Shown: positions 7,061 to 14,881 of the stretch, one piece after another
Position numbering within the stretch: the stretch's first letter is position 1
How the letters are laid out: each line of letters opens with the position of its first letter
Assembly: GCA_004554165.1 (NCBI GenBank)
Contig: SFNQ01000033.1
Span: forward strand, 1 to 18,551
Direction of reading: 5' to 3'
Length of the DNA: 18,551 nt
Source: Clostridiales bacterium
GTDB taxonomy: Bacteria; Bacillota; Clostridia; Christensenellales; CAG-138
Translations under genes and position numbers: made by a program
The notes under the pieces: model-generated
The model's database searches: none
The model's input: only the letters and a program-made list of their open reading frames with translations
What the model was told of the DNA's origin: nothing

Positions 7061-7228
7061 AAAACAATATAGCCGCGCTGGCGCAGACGCAGCCTTGCTG
7101 CAAAGGGTGGGGGCGAAGGGCGGCGGTTTTATTTTCGCCCCGAGCGGGGAGGGCTGCTTTTGCTGTTGTGCGGAACGGAGAAGAAGGCCCTGTGCCCTGC
7201 GCCAGAATTGTCAGGAGGCAATTGAAAA

Positions 7229-7645
7229 ATGAAGAAATGGTTTCAGAATCTGGGCTACAGAATGCAGGTTTGGATGCAGGGCAGGTACGGCAACGACGAG
7301 CTGTCGCGCCTCCTTACGATCGTGGGAATCGTGCTGCTGCTGCTCTCCCTCCTGACGGGGCTGCGCTTGCTGTATCTGATTGGACTGGCTCTGTGGATCT
7401 GGTCCCTTGTTCGTTGCTACTCCAAAAATATCAGCAGGCGCAGAGCGGAACGGGATGCGTACCTGCGCTTTACGGGCAGGATAAAATCCAAACTCGCCTT
7501 TTACAAGCGCCGCTGGTCCGAGCGGAAAACGCACCGCTATTACCGCTGCAAGCAGTGCAAAACCGTTCTGCGCGTTCCAAGGGGAAAGGGCAGAATCAAG
7601 GTTCGCTGCCCGAAATGCCACAGCGAGTTTTTCAAAAACACCTGA
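7229..7645 (+). CDS. Small membrane protein with C-terminal zinc ribbon
   Basis: This 138-residue protein of no assigned function has two hydrophobic segments, roughly residues 27-43 and 46-62. A very basic stretch (SRRRAERDAY and on to about 100) follows. The C-terminal zinc ribbon has CKQC at 107-110 and CPKC at 127-130. The topology suggests a membrane hairpin with a cytoplasmic zinc-binding tail. AGGAGG at about 7210-7215 supports the start. It is first in the cluster with DUF5685, J-domain and Hsp70 genes, separated from the next gene by 22 bases. A link to protein quality control near the membrane is an inference from position only. Confidence 0.75.
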   Translation: MKKWFQNLGYRMQVWMQGRYGNDELSRLLTIVGIVLLLLSLLTGLRLLYLIGLALWIWSLVRCYSKNISRRRAERDAYLRFTGRIKSKLAFYKRRWSERKTHRYYRCKQCKTVLRVPRGKGRIKVRCPKCHSEFFKNT

Positions 7646-7667
7646 GCGCTGACGGGAGGAGCCGCCT

Positions 7668-8492
7668 GTGTTTGGACACGTTCAGGCAAATTTAGACGAT
7701 CTGCCTCAGGAGGAGAAGAAGCGGTACCACGCCGCCTACTGCGGCCTGTGCCGGGCCTTGGGCGAACGGCACGGCTTTCGCGCCAGACTCGGCCTGACCT
7801 TTGACCTGACCTTTCTGACGCTGCTGCTTTCCTCGCTGTATGAGCCGCAGGAGCAGAGCGGAGAGCGCCGCTGCATCGTACACCCCTGCAAAAGCCATCC
7901 GTATATGCGGAACCGCTGCACGGACTATGCGGCGGATATGAGCGTGGCTCTGGCCTGCTTCAAGTGCCGCGACGACTGGCAGGACGATCGGCGGCTCGCG
8001 GAGAAATGCTATGCTTCCCTGCTTTCCGGGGCATATGGGCGGGTGAGGGCCGGGTGGCCGAGGCAATGCAGCGCCATGGAATCCGGCATCGCGGCGCTGT
8101 CCCGGATTGAGGCCGAAGGCAAGGCGCCCGCAGATGCGGCGGCGCACTGTTTCGGAGCGCTTATGGAGGAGCTGTTCGTATTTGAGCAGGACCGTTGGGA
8201 ACCGGAGCTGCGCAGGCTTGGACACGGGCTGGGCTGCTACATTTATCTTGCGGATGCCGCCATTGACTACAGGCGGGACCTGAAAAGGGGCAGCTACAAT
8301 CCGCTGCGCTCGCTTTGCGCCGGGCCGGAGGGGCTGAAGCCCGCGCTGATGACGCTGCTGGGCGAGGCGTCGGCTGCCTTTGAGCGGCTGCCGCTCGTGC
8401 AGGACGCGCACCTGCTCAGGAACATACTGTATTCTGGAATCTGGCTGAAATACAACGGCGGGATGCAGAGGGAGGAGAAAAAACATGGTTGA
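7668..8492 (+). CDS. DUF5685 family protein
   Basis: This 274-residue protein of unknown function starts at GTG 7668 behind GGGAGGAG (7654-7661). The N-terminal pattern MFGHVQANLDDL, the tyrosine-rich YHAAYCGLCRALG and the later YIYLADAAIDYRRDLKRGSYNPL are characteristic of the DUF5685 family found in Clostridia. It is mostly helical and soluble by appearance, with repeated cysteines (CGLCR near 25-29, HPCKSH near 72-77, CFKCR near 97-101) that might bind metal. It overlaps the J-domain gene by eight bases, so the two are probably co-translated. That coupling suggests a client or cofactor relation to the DnaJ-DnaK pair; no activity is established. Confidence 0.8.
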   Translation: MFGHVQANLDDLPQEEKKRYHAAYCGLCRALGERHGFRARLGLTFDLTFLTLLLSSLYEPQEQSGERRCIVHPCKSHPYMRNRCTDYAADMSVALACFKCRDDWQDDRRLAEKCYASLLSGAYGRVRAGWPRQCSAMESGIAALSRIEAEGKAPADAAAHCFGALMEELFVFEQDRWEPELRRLGHGLGCYIYLADAAIDYRRDLKRGSYNPLRSLCAGPEGLKPALMTLLGEASAAFERLPLVQDAHLLRNILYSGIWLKYNGGMQREEKKHG

Positions 8493-9219
8493 CGATCCCT
8501 ATCGGGTCCTGGGCGTATCCCGCAATGCCACGCAGGAGGAAATCAAGCGGGCATACCGCAAAAAGGCGAAGGAGTACCATCCCGATCTCCATCCCAACGA
8601 TCCCGAAGCGGTGCGGAAGATGAACGAGGTCAACGAGGCCTACGATATGCTGACAAACCCGGAAAAGTACGCTTCCCGCAGGGCGCAGCAGCAGGGGCAG
8701 TACGGCGGCTATTCCGGGCAGCAGAGACAGTCCGGCGGGGGATATCAGGGGCCCGGCGGATGGGCCAGCGATTTTGGCGGCTTCAGCTTTGAGGATATCT
8801 TCGGCTTCGGCTTTGCGGACGAGGCCGCGCAAAACGCTACCCGGCCCCAGCCGCAGCCTGGCGACAGCCCGGAGATACAGCGCGTTATCAGCGCCATCAA
8901 CAGCGGCCAGTATCACAGCGCGGTAACGATGCTCACCAATATTCCGAGCACCGGCAGGAACGCCCGCTGGTATTATCTCAGCGCGCTGGCAAACCACGGC
9001 CTCGGCAATACCGTGACGGCGGCCGACCATATGCAGAGGGCCGTGCAGCTGGATCCCAACAATCGAATGTACCATCTGCTCCTGCAACAGTTCCGGCGGG
9101 CGGGGCAGACCTATGCGCGGAATGCGCGGGGCTTCAACATGGAGGCCGCCGATATGCAGAGGCTCTGCCTGAGCCTTTGCGCGGCGCAGCTTCTGTGTAC
9201 CTGCTGCAGGTGCGTTTAA
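8485..9219 (+). CDS. J-domain protein with Cys-rich C-terminus
   Basis: This 244-residue Hsp70 co-chaperone stimulates the ATPase of its partner through the J domain (residues 4-70), with the essential HPD at 32-34. A Gly/Gln-rich linker (about 75-105) follows. It lacks the DnaJ zinc-finger repeats, so it is not canonical DnaJ. Residues about 130-210 (SAINSGQYHSAVTML, ARWYYLSALANHGLG, AVQLDPNNRMYHLLL) look like two tetratricopeptide-type repeats, a protein-binding module. The tail has cysteines at 228, 232, 238, 240, 241 and 243, suggesting metal binding or membrane attachment. The start overlaps the DUF5685 gene, and GGGAGGAG-like purines precede it. The Hsp70 gene follows 25 bases later and is its likely partner. 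Confidence 0.88.
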   Translation: MVDDPYRVLGVSRNATQEEIKRAYRKKAKEYHPDLHPNDPEAVRKMNEVNEAYDMLTNPEKYASRRAQQQGQYGGYSGQQRQSGGGYQGPGGWASDFGGFSFEDIFGFGFADEAAQNATRPQPQPGDSPEIQRVISAINSGQYHSAVTMLTNIPSTGRNARWYYLSALANHGLGNTVTAADHMQRAVQLDPNNRMYHLLLQQFRRAGQTYARNARGFNMEAADMQRLCLSLCAAQLLCTCCRCV

Positions 9220-9244
9220 AGCGAAAGAAAGGAAGCGAAGCGCT

Positions 9245-11038
9245 ATGGGCAAAACAATCGGAATCGATCTGGGAACGACGAACAGCTGCGTTGCCGTAGT
9301 GGAGGGCGGAAGGCCCGTCATCATTCCCAACGAAAAGGGCGGGCGGACCACGCCCAGCGTTGTGGCCTTTGCGGCGGACGGCGAGCGGCTGGTGGGCGAT
9401 ACGGCGCAGCGGCAGGCTGCCGTCAACAGCGCGCGGACGGTCAGCTCCGTCAAGCGGCACATGGGCACGGACTGGAGCATCAACATTGACGGCAAGCGCT
9501 TCACGCCGCAGCAGATCAGCGCCATGATCCTGCGAAAACTCCGGCAGGATGCGGAGGCCTACCTTGGCGAGACGGTGACGGATGCGGTCATCACGGTGCC
9601 GGCCTACTTTAACGACATCCAGCGTCAGGCCACAAAGGATGCGGGGCGCATTGCGGGGCTGAACGTCAAGCGCATCATCAATGAGCCAACCAGCGCGGCG
9701 CTGGCCTATGGTCTGGACAACGGCGCGCAGCAGAAGATCATGGTGTACGACCTTGGCGGCGGCACCTTCGACGTATCCATCATCGAGATTGGGGACGGCG
9801 TGATCGAGGTGCTGGCCACCAATGGCGATAACCATCTGGGCGGCGACGATTTTGACGCGCGTATTGCTGAGCATCTGCTGGAGGAAATCCGCAAGACCTG
9901 TCAGGTGGATGTCAGACGCGATCCGGCGGCGCTGCAGCGCGTCCGGGAGGCGGCGGAGCAGGCGAAGAAGGAGCTGTCGTCCGCCGAACGGGCCTCGGTC
10001 AACCTGCCCTATCTGGCCCAGACGCAGGGGAAGATGGTCCACTTTGAATACAGCCTGACCCGCGCCAGATTCAACGAGCTGACCCGCGACCTAGTGGACC
10101 GCACCGCAATCCCCGTGCAGACCGCGCTGAACGATGCCGGCATCGCCCCCTCCGAACTGGGCCGCGTACTGCTCGTCGGGGGATCGACGCGTATTCCTGC
10201 GGTGCAGGAGAAGGTACGGGCGCTGACCGGCATTGTCCCCTCAAAGAACATCAATCCCGACGAATGTGTGGCGCAGGGCGCGGCTGTGCAGGGCGATACG
10301 CTCTCCGGCGGCTCCATGCAGCTTGCGGGTACGGGCTCCGGAATTCTTCTTCTGGATGTGACGCCGCTCAGCCTGTCCATCGAGACGGTGGGCGGCGTGG
10401 CGACGCGGCTTGTGGAGAGAAACTCCACCCTGCCGATCCACTATTCGCAGGTGTTTTCCACGGCCGCGCCCTTCCAGAGCAGCGTTGAAATCCACGTGCT
10501 TCAGGGCGAACGGCCCATGGCGAGGGACAACAAGACCATCGGCAAGTTCCGGCTGAACGGCATCAAGCGCGCGCCCGCGGGCGTACCCCAGATCGAGGTC
10601 ACTTTTGATATTGATACCAACGGCATTCTGAAGGTTTCGGCAAAGGACTTGGACACGGGAAAGCAGCAGTCCATCACCATCACCGCCAACGAAAAAATGT
10701 CCGATGCGGAGATTGAGCAGGCAATTCGGGACGCGGAGCAGTACGCGGCGCAGGACCGGACCCGGCGCGAGGCGCTGGGCATCGTGGGCGAGGCGCAGCA
10801 GGCCCTTTCCAAAACGGAGCAGGCCATGAGCAGGGTGTCAAAGCGGCTGGATAAGGAGGAGAAAAAGCGCGTCAGGGAGGACATTGCCGCGCTGCGAAAG
10901 CTTCTCATGAAGGCCAGGCCGGAAAAGCTCACGGACGCCGATGTGGCGAACCTCCGCAGCGCGCTGGAGAAGCTGTCGCAGTCCGGTGAGCACGTCATCC
11001 GCCTTGCGGAGGAGGAAGGAAGCGGCGGCGCGCAGTAG
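9245..11038 (+). CDS. dnaK: Hsp70 family chaperone, DnaK-like
   Basis: This is a 597-residue ATP-dependent chaperone. The nucleotide-binding domain shows GIDLGTTNSCVAV from residue 6, YDLGGGTFDVSI from 168 and VGGSTRIP at 311-318. The linker and start of the substrate domain are LLLDVTPLSLSIET from 368; canonical DnaK has Gly where this has Ser378. The C-terminus is a short charged helical lid ending EEEGSGGAQ, without the long disordered tail or EEVD-like end of many DnaK proteins. Linkage to DUF5685 and a non-canonical J protein, and absence of hrcA and grpE nearby, suggest a specialised second Hsp70 rather than the housekeeping copy. The ribosome binding site is AAAGGAAG, near 9227-9235. 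Confidence 0.88.
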   Translation: MGKTIGIDLGTTNSCVAVVEGGRPVIIPNEKGGRTTPSVVAFAADGERLVGDTAQRQAAVNSARTVSSVKRHMGTDWSINIDGKRFTPQQISAMILRKLRQDAEAYLGETVTDAVITVPAYFNDIQRQATKDAGRIAGLNVKRIINEPTSAALAYGLDNGAQQKIMVYDLGGGTFDVSIIEIGDGVIEVLATNGDNHLGGDDFDARIAEHLLEEIRKTCQVDVRRDPAALQRVREAAEQAKKELSSAERASVNLPYLAQTQGKMVHFEYSLTRARFNELTRDLVDRTAIPVQTALNDAGIAPSELGRVLLVGGSTRIPAVQEKVRALTGIVPSKNINPDECVAQGAAVQGDTLSGGSMQLAGTGSGILLLDVTPLSLSIETVGGVATRLVERNSTLPIHYSQVFSTAAPFQSSVEIHVLQGERPMARDNKTIGKFRLNGIKRAPAGVPQIEVTFDIDTNGILKVSAKDLDTGKQQSITITANEKMSDAEIEQAIRDAEQYAAQDRTRREALGIVGEAQQALSKTEQAMSRVSKRLDKEEKKRVREDIAALRKLLMKARPEKLTDADVANLRSALEKLSQSGEHVIRLAEEEGSGGAQ

Positions 11039-11299
11039 GCCGCGGGACGGAAACCCGGCCACAGGGAACGCAGCGTGCGGCGCTCACGGCGGCTTTTTGA
11101 CGCTTTTCAGGCGGTCTTTCCGGCCTGGGCAGGGACAGGACGGAGCAAAACGCATGCTTTGCTGCGTCTGCCAGGGCCTTTCCTGCGGCGTCTCCCGGCC
11201 GGAAGGGTGAGAGCCGGCGTTTTTCCGGCCGGCGATCGCCCAGCCTGCGGGACAAATGGAAAAAACTGCCATAGCGCCCGCGCAAATCGCTCCGGCATG
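11039..11299. other. Intergenic region between dnaK and the spo0A-like gene
   Basis: No credible gene is visible. CCGGCCGGAA (11195-11204) pairs with TTCCGGCCGG (11223-11232) over an 18-base loop, with several T residues before rather than after the 3' arm. Near 11073-11097 a weak stem precedes TTTTT and could end the chaperone transcript, but the pairing is poor. The spo0A promoter and leader hairpin follow. Confidence 0.45.
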
Positions 11300-11308
11300 T
11301 GATATAAT
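11300..11308 (+). promoter_or_regulatory. Extended -10 promoter before the spo0A-like gene
   Basis: TGATATAAT combines a perfect TATAAT (11303-11308) with the TG extension at 11300-11301. The region 17 bases upstream (GCGCAA) has no -35 match, which extended -10 promoters can tolerate. Transcription would start near 11315, about 60 bases before the ATG. No clear sigma-H or Spo0A-box pattern was seen. Confidence 0.5.
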
Positions 11309-11322
11309 CAAAACAACGGGGG

Positions 11323-11348
11323 CGCTGCCGTACGGGCGTATGGCAGCG
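11323..11348 (+). promoter_or_regulatory. Leader hairpin before the spo0A-like gene
   Basis: CGCTGCCGTAC (11323-11333) pairs with GTATGGCAGCG (11338-11348) over a GGGC loop, an 11-bp stem with one G-U pair. It lies in the predicted 5' leader, about 15 bases before the GGAG site. No T-tract follows, so it is not a terminator; it may affect mRNA stability or translation. Confidence 0.5.
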
Positions 11349-11375
11349 GAAACAGATTGTGAAGGAGCGGCGGGG

Positions 11376-12170
11376 ATGAAGCGGAACCTCCTGATTGTAA
11401 GCAGCAATGCAATGGATATGGCGGGACTGTGTGCCGCCTTTTCCAATCTGGAGGAGATTGCGCTGCTGCCGCCGGCCACCGGCTGCAAGAGCGCGCTTGC
11501 GGCTGTGGAAGCAGGGACGGTGGAGCTCCTCCTGCTGGATCTGGTATTGAAGGATGGCGATGGCTTTGCCGTGCTGGACGCGCTGGAAAAGCTGGAGATA
11601 CAGCGCCGCCCGCTGGTGTTCGCCATGACGCCTTTGACGGACGAGCGGCTGCTGTACGCCATTCGCGACAGGGTTGTGTTCTGCTTTGCAAAGCCGCTTT
11701 TATATGAACAGGTTGCGCTCCGCGTCCTGCAGCTTATGCGGCCCGGCGTGGAACCCGCGCCATCGCTGCGCCCGGACAGGACGCTGGACCGGAAAATTAC
11801 GGAGCGGCTGATGGAGATCGGCGTCCCGGCCCATCTGAACGGCTATTATTTTCTGCGCGATGCGATTCGGATGTATGCCAGGGCGGAGACGCCGCTCAAA
11901 CTGCGCATCACGCGGGATGTATACCCGGTGATCGCGGCGTTTTACAGCGAAGAGGCGGAGGATCTGACGCCCTGCGCCGTGGAAAACGCCATGCGCACCG
12001 CCATTGAGTTTGCCTGGACGCATGGCAGTCTTGCGGCAATCCACAAGTATTTCGGCTATACGGTCAGCGAAAAACATGGCAGGCCCAGCAACGCGGAGTT
12101 CGTGATGCTCATGGCGGAGCACGTCCGCATCAAATCTGCGGATGGCGGAAGGTCCCGGAGAGCCCGATAG
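11376..12170 (+). CDS. spo0A: Spo0A-like sporulation response regulator
   Basis: This 264-residue protein has a receiver domain (about 3-120) and a Spo0A-type DNA-binding domain (about 138-252). The C-terminal part is diagnostic: IGVPAHLNGYYFLRDAI, AIEFAWTHGSL and KYFGYTVSEKHGRPSNAEF match the Spo0A effector domain. Spo0A switches cells into sporulation. The receiver is odd. Asp55, Thr85 and Lys106 are in place, but the acidic pair that holds magnesium is SS at 9-10 (IVSSN instead of a DD pair). In the recognition helix ENAMRTAIEFAW, positions usually Arg and His appear as Asn and Thr. GGAG near 11364 supports the start. It could be a divergent true Spo0A or a paralogue with changed signalling. 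Confidence 0.82.
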   Translation: MKRNLLIVSSNAMDMAGLCAAFSNLEEIALLPPATGCKSALAAVEAGTVELLLLDLVLKDGDGFAVLDALEKLEIQRRPLVFAMTPLTDERLLYAIRDRVVFCFAKPLLYEQVALRVLQLMRPGVEPAPSLRPDRTLDRKITERLMEIGVPAHLNGYYFLRDAIRMYARAETPLKLRITRDVYPVIAAFYSEEAEDLTPCAVENAMRTAIEFAWTHGSLAAIHKYFGYTVSEKHGRPSNAEFVMLMAEHVRIKSADGGRSRRAR

Positions 12171-12176
12171 GGGTAT

Positions 12177-12836
12177 ATGCCCGTACAAGCCCGCATAGGT
12201 ATCACTATGCGGGCTGATCTTTCGTTAAAACAGAATTGGAATCCTTTTCGGCAGGAAAACCTGCCCGCCTGCGCGCTGTTTTTGCTGCTGTATGCCTTTG
12301 GCGTCTCCTGCGGACTGGCGTCGTTTGGGGCGGCCTATCAGACCGGGATACTGCCGGCGCTGGGCGTGCTCCTTGAAAGCGGGGGCTGGCGTATGGAGCT
12401 TTGGCGCTGCGTCTGCTATGCGCTTTCCTTTACAATGGCCTGGTGCTGCATGCTGCTGCTGTCGGGAATGCATGCGCTGGCCCTGCCGGTATGGATTTTT
12501 TCCGTGTTTTTACGCTCCTTCTGCGTGGGGCTGTGTATCGGCCTGTGCGGCGGCCTGGAGGAGGCGCTGGCCGCGCCGCAGCCGCTGTTCATCGGCCTGT
12601 TTGTGCTGTCGCTGCTTGTGACCTTGCCCGCCGAGCTGGCGCTGGGGACGCTGCCGCTCAGGCGGATTGCGGCGCTCTGCTTGCAGCGAAAGCGCGGCGC
12701 GCGAAATGAATCGGAGGAGGAGCGGTATCTTTCCGCCGGACTGCGAACGGCCTTTGCGCTGCTGTTTCTTACGCTGCTGCAATCCGCGCTCGTGCCGCTC
12801 GTCCTGTCGCAAGGCGTGCCCGGTCTGGCGCATTGA
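12177..12836 (+). CDS. spoIIM: SpoIIM-like membrane protein
   Basis: This hydrophobic protein of about 209-219 residues resembles the stage II sporulation protein M family, part of the SpoIID-SpoIIM-SpoIIP machine that remodels peptidoglycan during engulfment. Hydrophobic segments are FLLLYAFGVSCGLASFG, the long CVCYALSFTMAWCCMLLL, LALPVWIFSVFLRSF, LFVLSLLVTLPAEL, and a last helix FALLFLTLLQSALVPLV. Length and topology fit SpoIIM, and the position next to spo0A and before deoB-punA-dacF matches the region where spoIIM sits in Bacillus. Similarity is weak, so the name is tentative. The start is uncertain: ATG 12177 has AGGGG only three bases away, while ATG 12207 lies inside the hairpin at 12188-12215. 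Confidence 0.55.
   Translation: MPVQARIGITMRADLSLKQNWNPFRQENLPACALFLLLYAFGVSCGLASFGAAYQTGILPALGVLLESGGWRMELWRCVCYALSFTMAWCCMLLLSGMHALALPVWIFSVFLRSFCVGLCIGLCGGLEEALAAPQPLFIGLFVLSLLVTLPAELALGTLPLRRIAALCLQRKRGARNESEEERYLSAGLRTAFALLFLTLLQSALVPLVLSQGVPGLAH
12188..12215 (+). terminator. Hairpin after spo0A overlapping the next gene's start
   Basis: AGCCCGCATA (12188-12197) pairs perfectly with TATGCGGGCT (12206-12215) around an eight-base loop. GATCTTTCGTT follows, a weak T-rich tail. It could end the spo0A transcript. It also contains the in-frame ATG at 12207 of the next gene in its 3' arm, so it may restrict that gene's translation. Confidence 0.5.
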
Positions 12837-12881
12837 CGGAACGTATGCGCAAATGGTAAACTAATCCATGAGGTGATCTGT

Positions 12882-14054
12882 TTGAAAAAACGTGTAATCC
12901 TGATCGTGCTGGACAGCGCAGGCATTGGCGCACTGCCGGACGCCGCGGAGTTCGGCGACGAGGGAACCAATACCATCGGAAATATCTACCATGCGCGGGG
13001 ACTCCAGGTTCCCAACATGTACCGGCTCGGCCTTGCAAACATCGAGGGCAGCACCATTCCGCCCCAGTGCGAAACGGTGGAGGGCGCCTATGGCCGTCTG
13101 GCGGAAAAAACCAAGGCCAAAGATACCACCAGCGGCCATTGGGAGATGGCGGGGCTTTCGCTGGAGGTTCCCTTCCGGACCTATCCCAAGGGCTTTCCGC
13201 CGCACATCGTGGAGGAGTTTGAGCGCCGCATCGGCAGAAAGGTGCTGGGCAACTGCGTGGCAAGCGGCACGGAGATCATCCAGAGGCTTGGGGACGAGCA
13301 CGTTCGCACCGGCAGGCCCATCCTGTATACCTCTGCGGACAGCGTGTTTCAGGTTGCGGCGCACGAGGAGGTCATCCCCCTGGACGAACTGTACCGCATC
13401 TGCCAGATCGCCCGCGACATGCTGCACGGCGAGGACCTGGTGGGCCGTGTCATCGCGCGTCCCTTCCTGGGCGCCAACGGTTCGTATCAGCGCACGGAGA
13501 ACCGCCGCGACTATGCCGTGGAACCCATCAAGGACACCATTCTGGACGCGCTCCATGCCGCGGGCCTTGAGACCGTGGGCGTGGGAAAAATCGAGGATAT
13601 CTTCTGCAAGCGCGGCCTGACCACCATTGACCATACAAGGAACAACAGAACGGGTACGGAGGCTGCGCAGCGCTACATTGAGAGCGGTCGGGGCAGCTTT
13701 GTTTTCGTCAATCTGGTGGATTTCGACTCGCTCTACGGACACCGCAACGACGTGGAAGGCTATGCAAGGGCGCTGGAAACCTTCGACGCCGCGCTGCCCC
13801 GGATGCTGGACGCGCTCCGGGAGGGGGATATGCTTATGATAACGGCGGACCACGGCTGCGATCCCACCACGCCCGGCACCGACCACACGCGCGAGTACAT
13901 CCCGCTTCTGGTTGCAGGCGCAAAGGTGCGCAGGGGACATAATCTGGGAACGCGAAGCTCCTTTGCAGACATCGCCGCCACGGTCTATGAATACCTGACG
14001 GGCGGACAGTGGCGCGAGGGCAGCTCTTTTCTCAAAGAAATCCGGGAGGACTGA
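12882..14054 (+). CDS. deoB: Phosphopentomutase
   Basis: This 390-residue enzyme interconverts ribose or deoxyribose 1-phosphate and the 5-phosphate, feeding nucleoside sugars into central metabolism. It is a cytosolic, manganese-dependent member of the alkaline phosphatase superfamily. Metal and catalytic signatures are intact: VLDSAGIGALPD from residue 9, KDTTSGHWEM at 80-89 (contains the phosphorylated threonine), ITADHGCDPT and DHTREYIPLL. The start is TTG 12882. GAGGTGATCT at 12870-12879 is an almost ideal match to the 16S anti-site, and the protein then begins MKKRVILIVLDS like its relatives. The GTG at 12873 lies inside that site and is rejected. It pairs with the following phosphorylase, two bases away. 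Confidence 0.93.
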   Translation: MKKRVILIVLDSAGIGALPDAAEFGDEGTNTIGNIYHARGLQVPNMYRLGLANIEGSTIPPQCETVEGAYGRLAEKTKAKDTTSGHWEMAGLSLEVPFRTYPKGFPPHIVEEFERRIGRKVLGNCVASGTEIIQRLGDEHVRTGRPILYTSADSVFQVAAHEEVIPLDELYRICQIARDMLHGEDLVGRVIARPFLGANGSYQRTENRRDYAVEPIKDTILDALHAAGLETVGVGKIEDIFCKRGLTTIDHTRNNRTGTEAAQRYIESGRGSFVFVNLVDFDSLYGHRNDVEGYARALETFDAALPRMLDALREGDMLMITADHGCDPTTPGTDHTREYIPLLVAGAKVRRGHNLGTRSSFADIAATVYEYLTGGQWREGSSFLKEIRED

Positions 14055-14056
14055 GC

Positions 14057-14881
14057 ATGGAGGATTACAGCGCCATCATTGACGGCGCCGTGGAGCGCCT
14101 GCGGCCGCTTTGCGCAGAGCGCTGCAAAACCGGCCTGATTCTGGGCTCCGGCCTTGGCGGCTACGCGGAGGGGCTGGAAAACGCGCGCAGCCTGTCCTAC
14201 GCGCAGCTGCCCGGCTTTCCGGTTTCCGGCGTTCCGGGGCACGCGGGGCGCTTTGTGGTGGGGGATCGCTTTGGCAAGCGCGTGATCGTCATGCAGGGCC
14301 GCTTTCACTTTTACGAGGGCTACCCTGCGCCCCTGCTGGCCCTTGGGGTGCGCGTGATGCGGCGGCTGGGCGTGGAAACGCTGCTTTTGACCAACGCGGC
14401 AGGCGGCGTCAATCTCTCCTACCGGCCCGGAACGCTTATGGTGATCCGGGATCACATCAACTTTGCTGGAGTGAATCCGCTCATCGGGCAAAACGACGAC
14501 AGCTTTGGCCCCCGCTTTCCGGATCAGAGCAGGGTGTACGATCCCGGGCTGCGCGCCGCGCTCCGTGAAACGGCAGAGGCGGAGGGCGTTCCGCTCACGG
14601 AGGGCGTGTACATGATGTTTTCCGGGCCCAGCTTTGAAACCCCCGCGGAAATCCGCATGGCCCGCGCGCTGGGGGCGGATGCTGTGGGGATGTCCACCGT
14701 GCCGGAGGCCATTGCGGCAGTGCATTGCGGCATGCGTGTGCTGGGCATTTCGCTGATTACCAATATGGCGGCGGGCATTCTCGACCAGCCGCTGACGCAT
14801 GAGGAGGTGCAGGAGACGGCAAACCTTGCTTCAAAGCAGTTTACAAGGCTGGTGGATGCGGCCATCCAGCACGTTTTCTGA
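14057..14881 (+). CDS. punA: Purine nucleoside phosphorylase, class I
   Basis: This 274-residue enzyme splits purine nucleosides with phosphate into free base and pentose 1-phosphate, the substrate of the preceding phosphopentomutase. Features of the trimeric (guanosine/inosine type) family are visible: LGSGLGG near 29-34, QGRFHFYEGYP, LLTNAAGGVNL, and FSGPSFETPAEIRMAR leading into GMSTVPEA. Length is normal. The ATG at 14057 follows GGGAGGA (14044-14050) with six bases between; a start 48 bases earlier would lie in deoB. The gene is two bases after the deoB stop, a classical salvage pair. Confidence 0.93.
   Translation: MEDYSAIIDGAVERLRPLCAERCKTGLILGSGLGGYAEGLENARSLSYAQLPGFPVSGVPGHAGRFVVGDRFGKRVIVMQGRFHFYEGYPAPLLALGVRVMRRLGVETLLLTNAAGGVNLSYRPGTLMVIRDHINFAGVNPLIGQNDDSFGPRFPDQSRVYDPGLRAALRETAEAEGVPLTEGVYMMFSGPSFETPAEIRMARALGADAVGMSTVPEAIAAVHCGMRVLGISLITNMAAGILDQPLTHEEVQETANLASKQFTRLVDAAIQHVF

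Larger units (their letters stand above)
6769..7228. other. Divergent intergenic region
   Basis: This 460-base gap separates the leftward symporter from the rightward chaperone cluster and shows no credible gene. It contains promoter-like elements for both directions and a pair of 11-base direct repeats, listed separately. Locally AT-rich stretches (about 6880-7070) contrast with the GC-rich coding sequence. The half-element AAGTGCTAA at 7049-7057 resembles one arm of a CIRCE heat-shock operator, but the other arm is missing. Confidence 0.5.
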
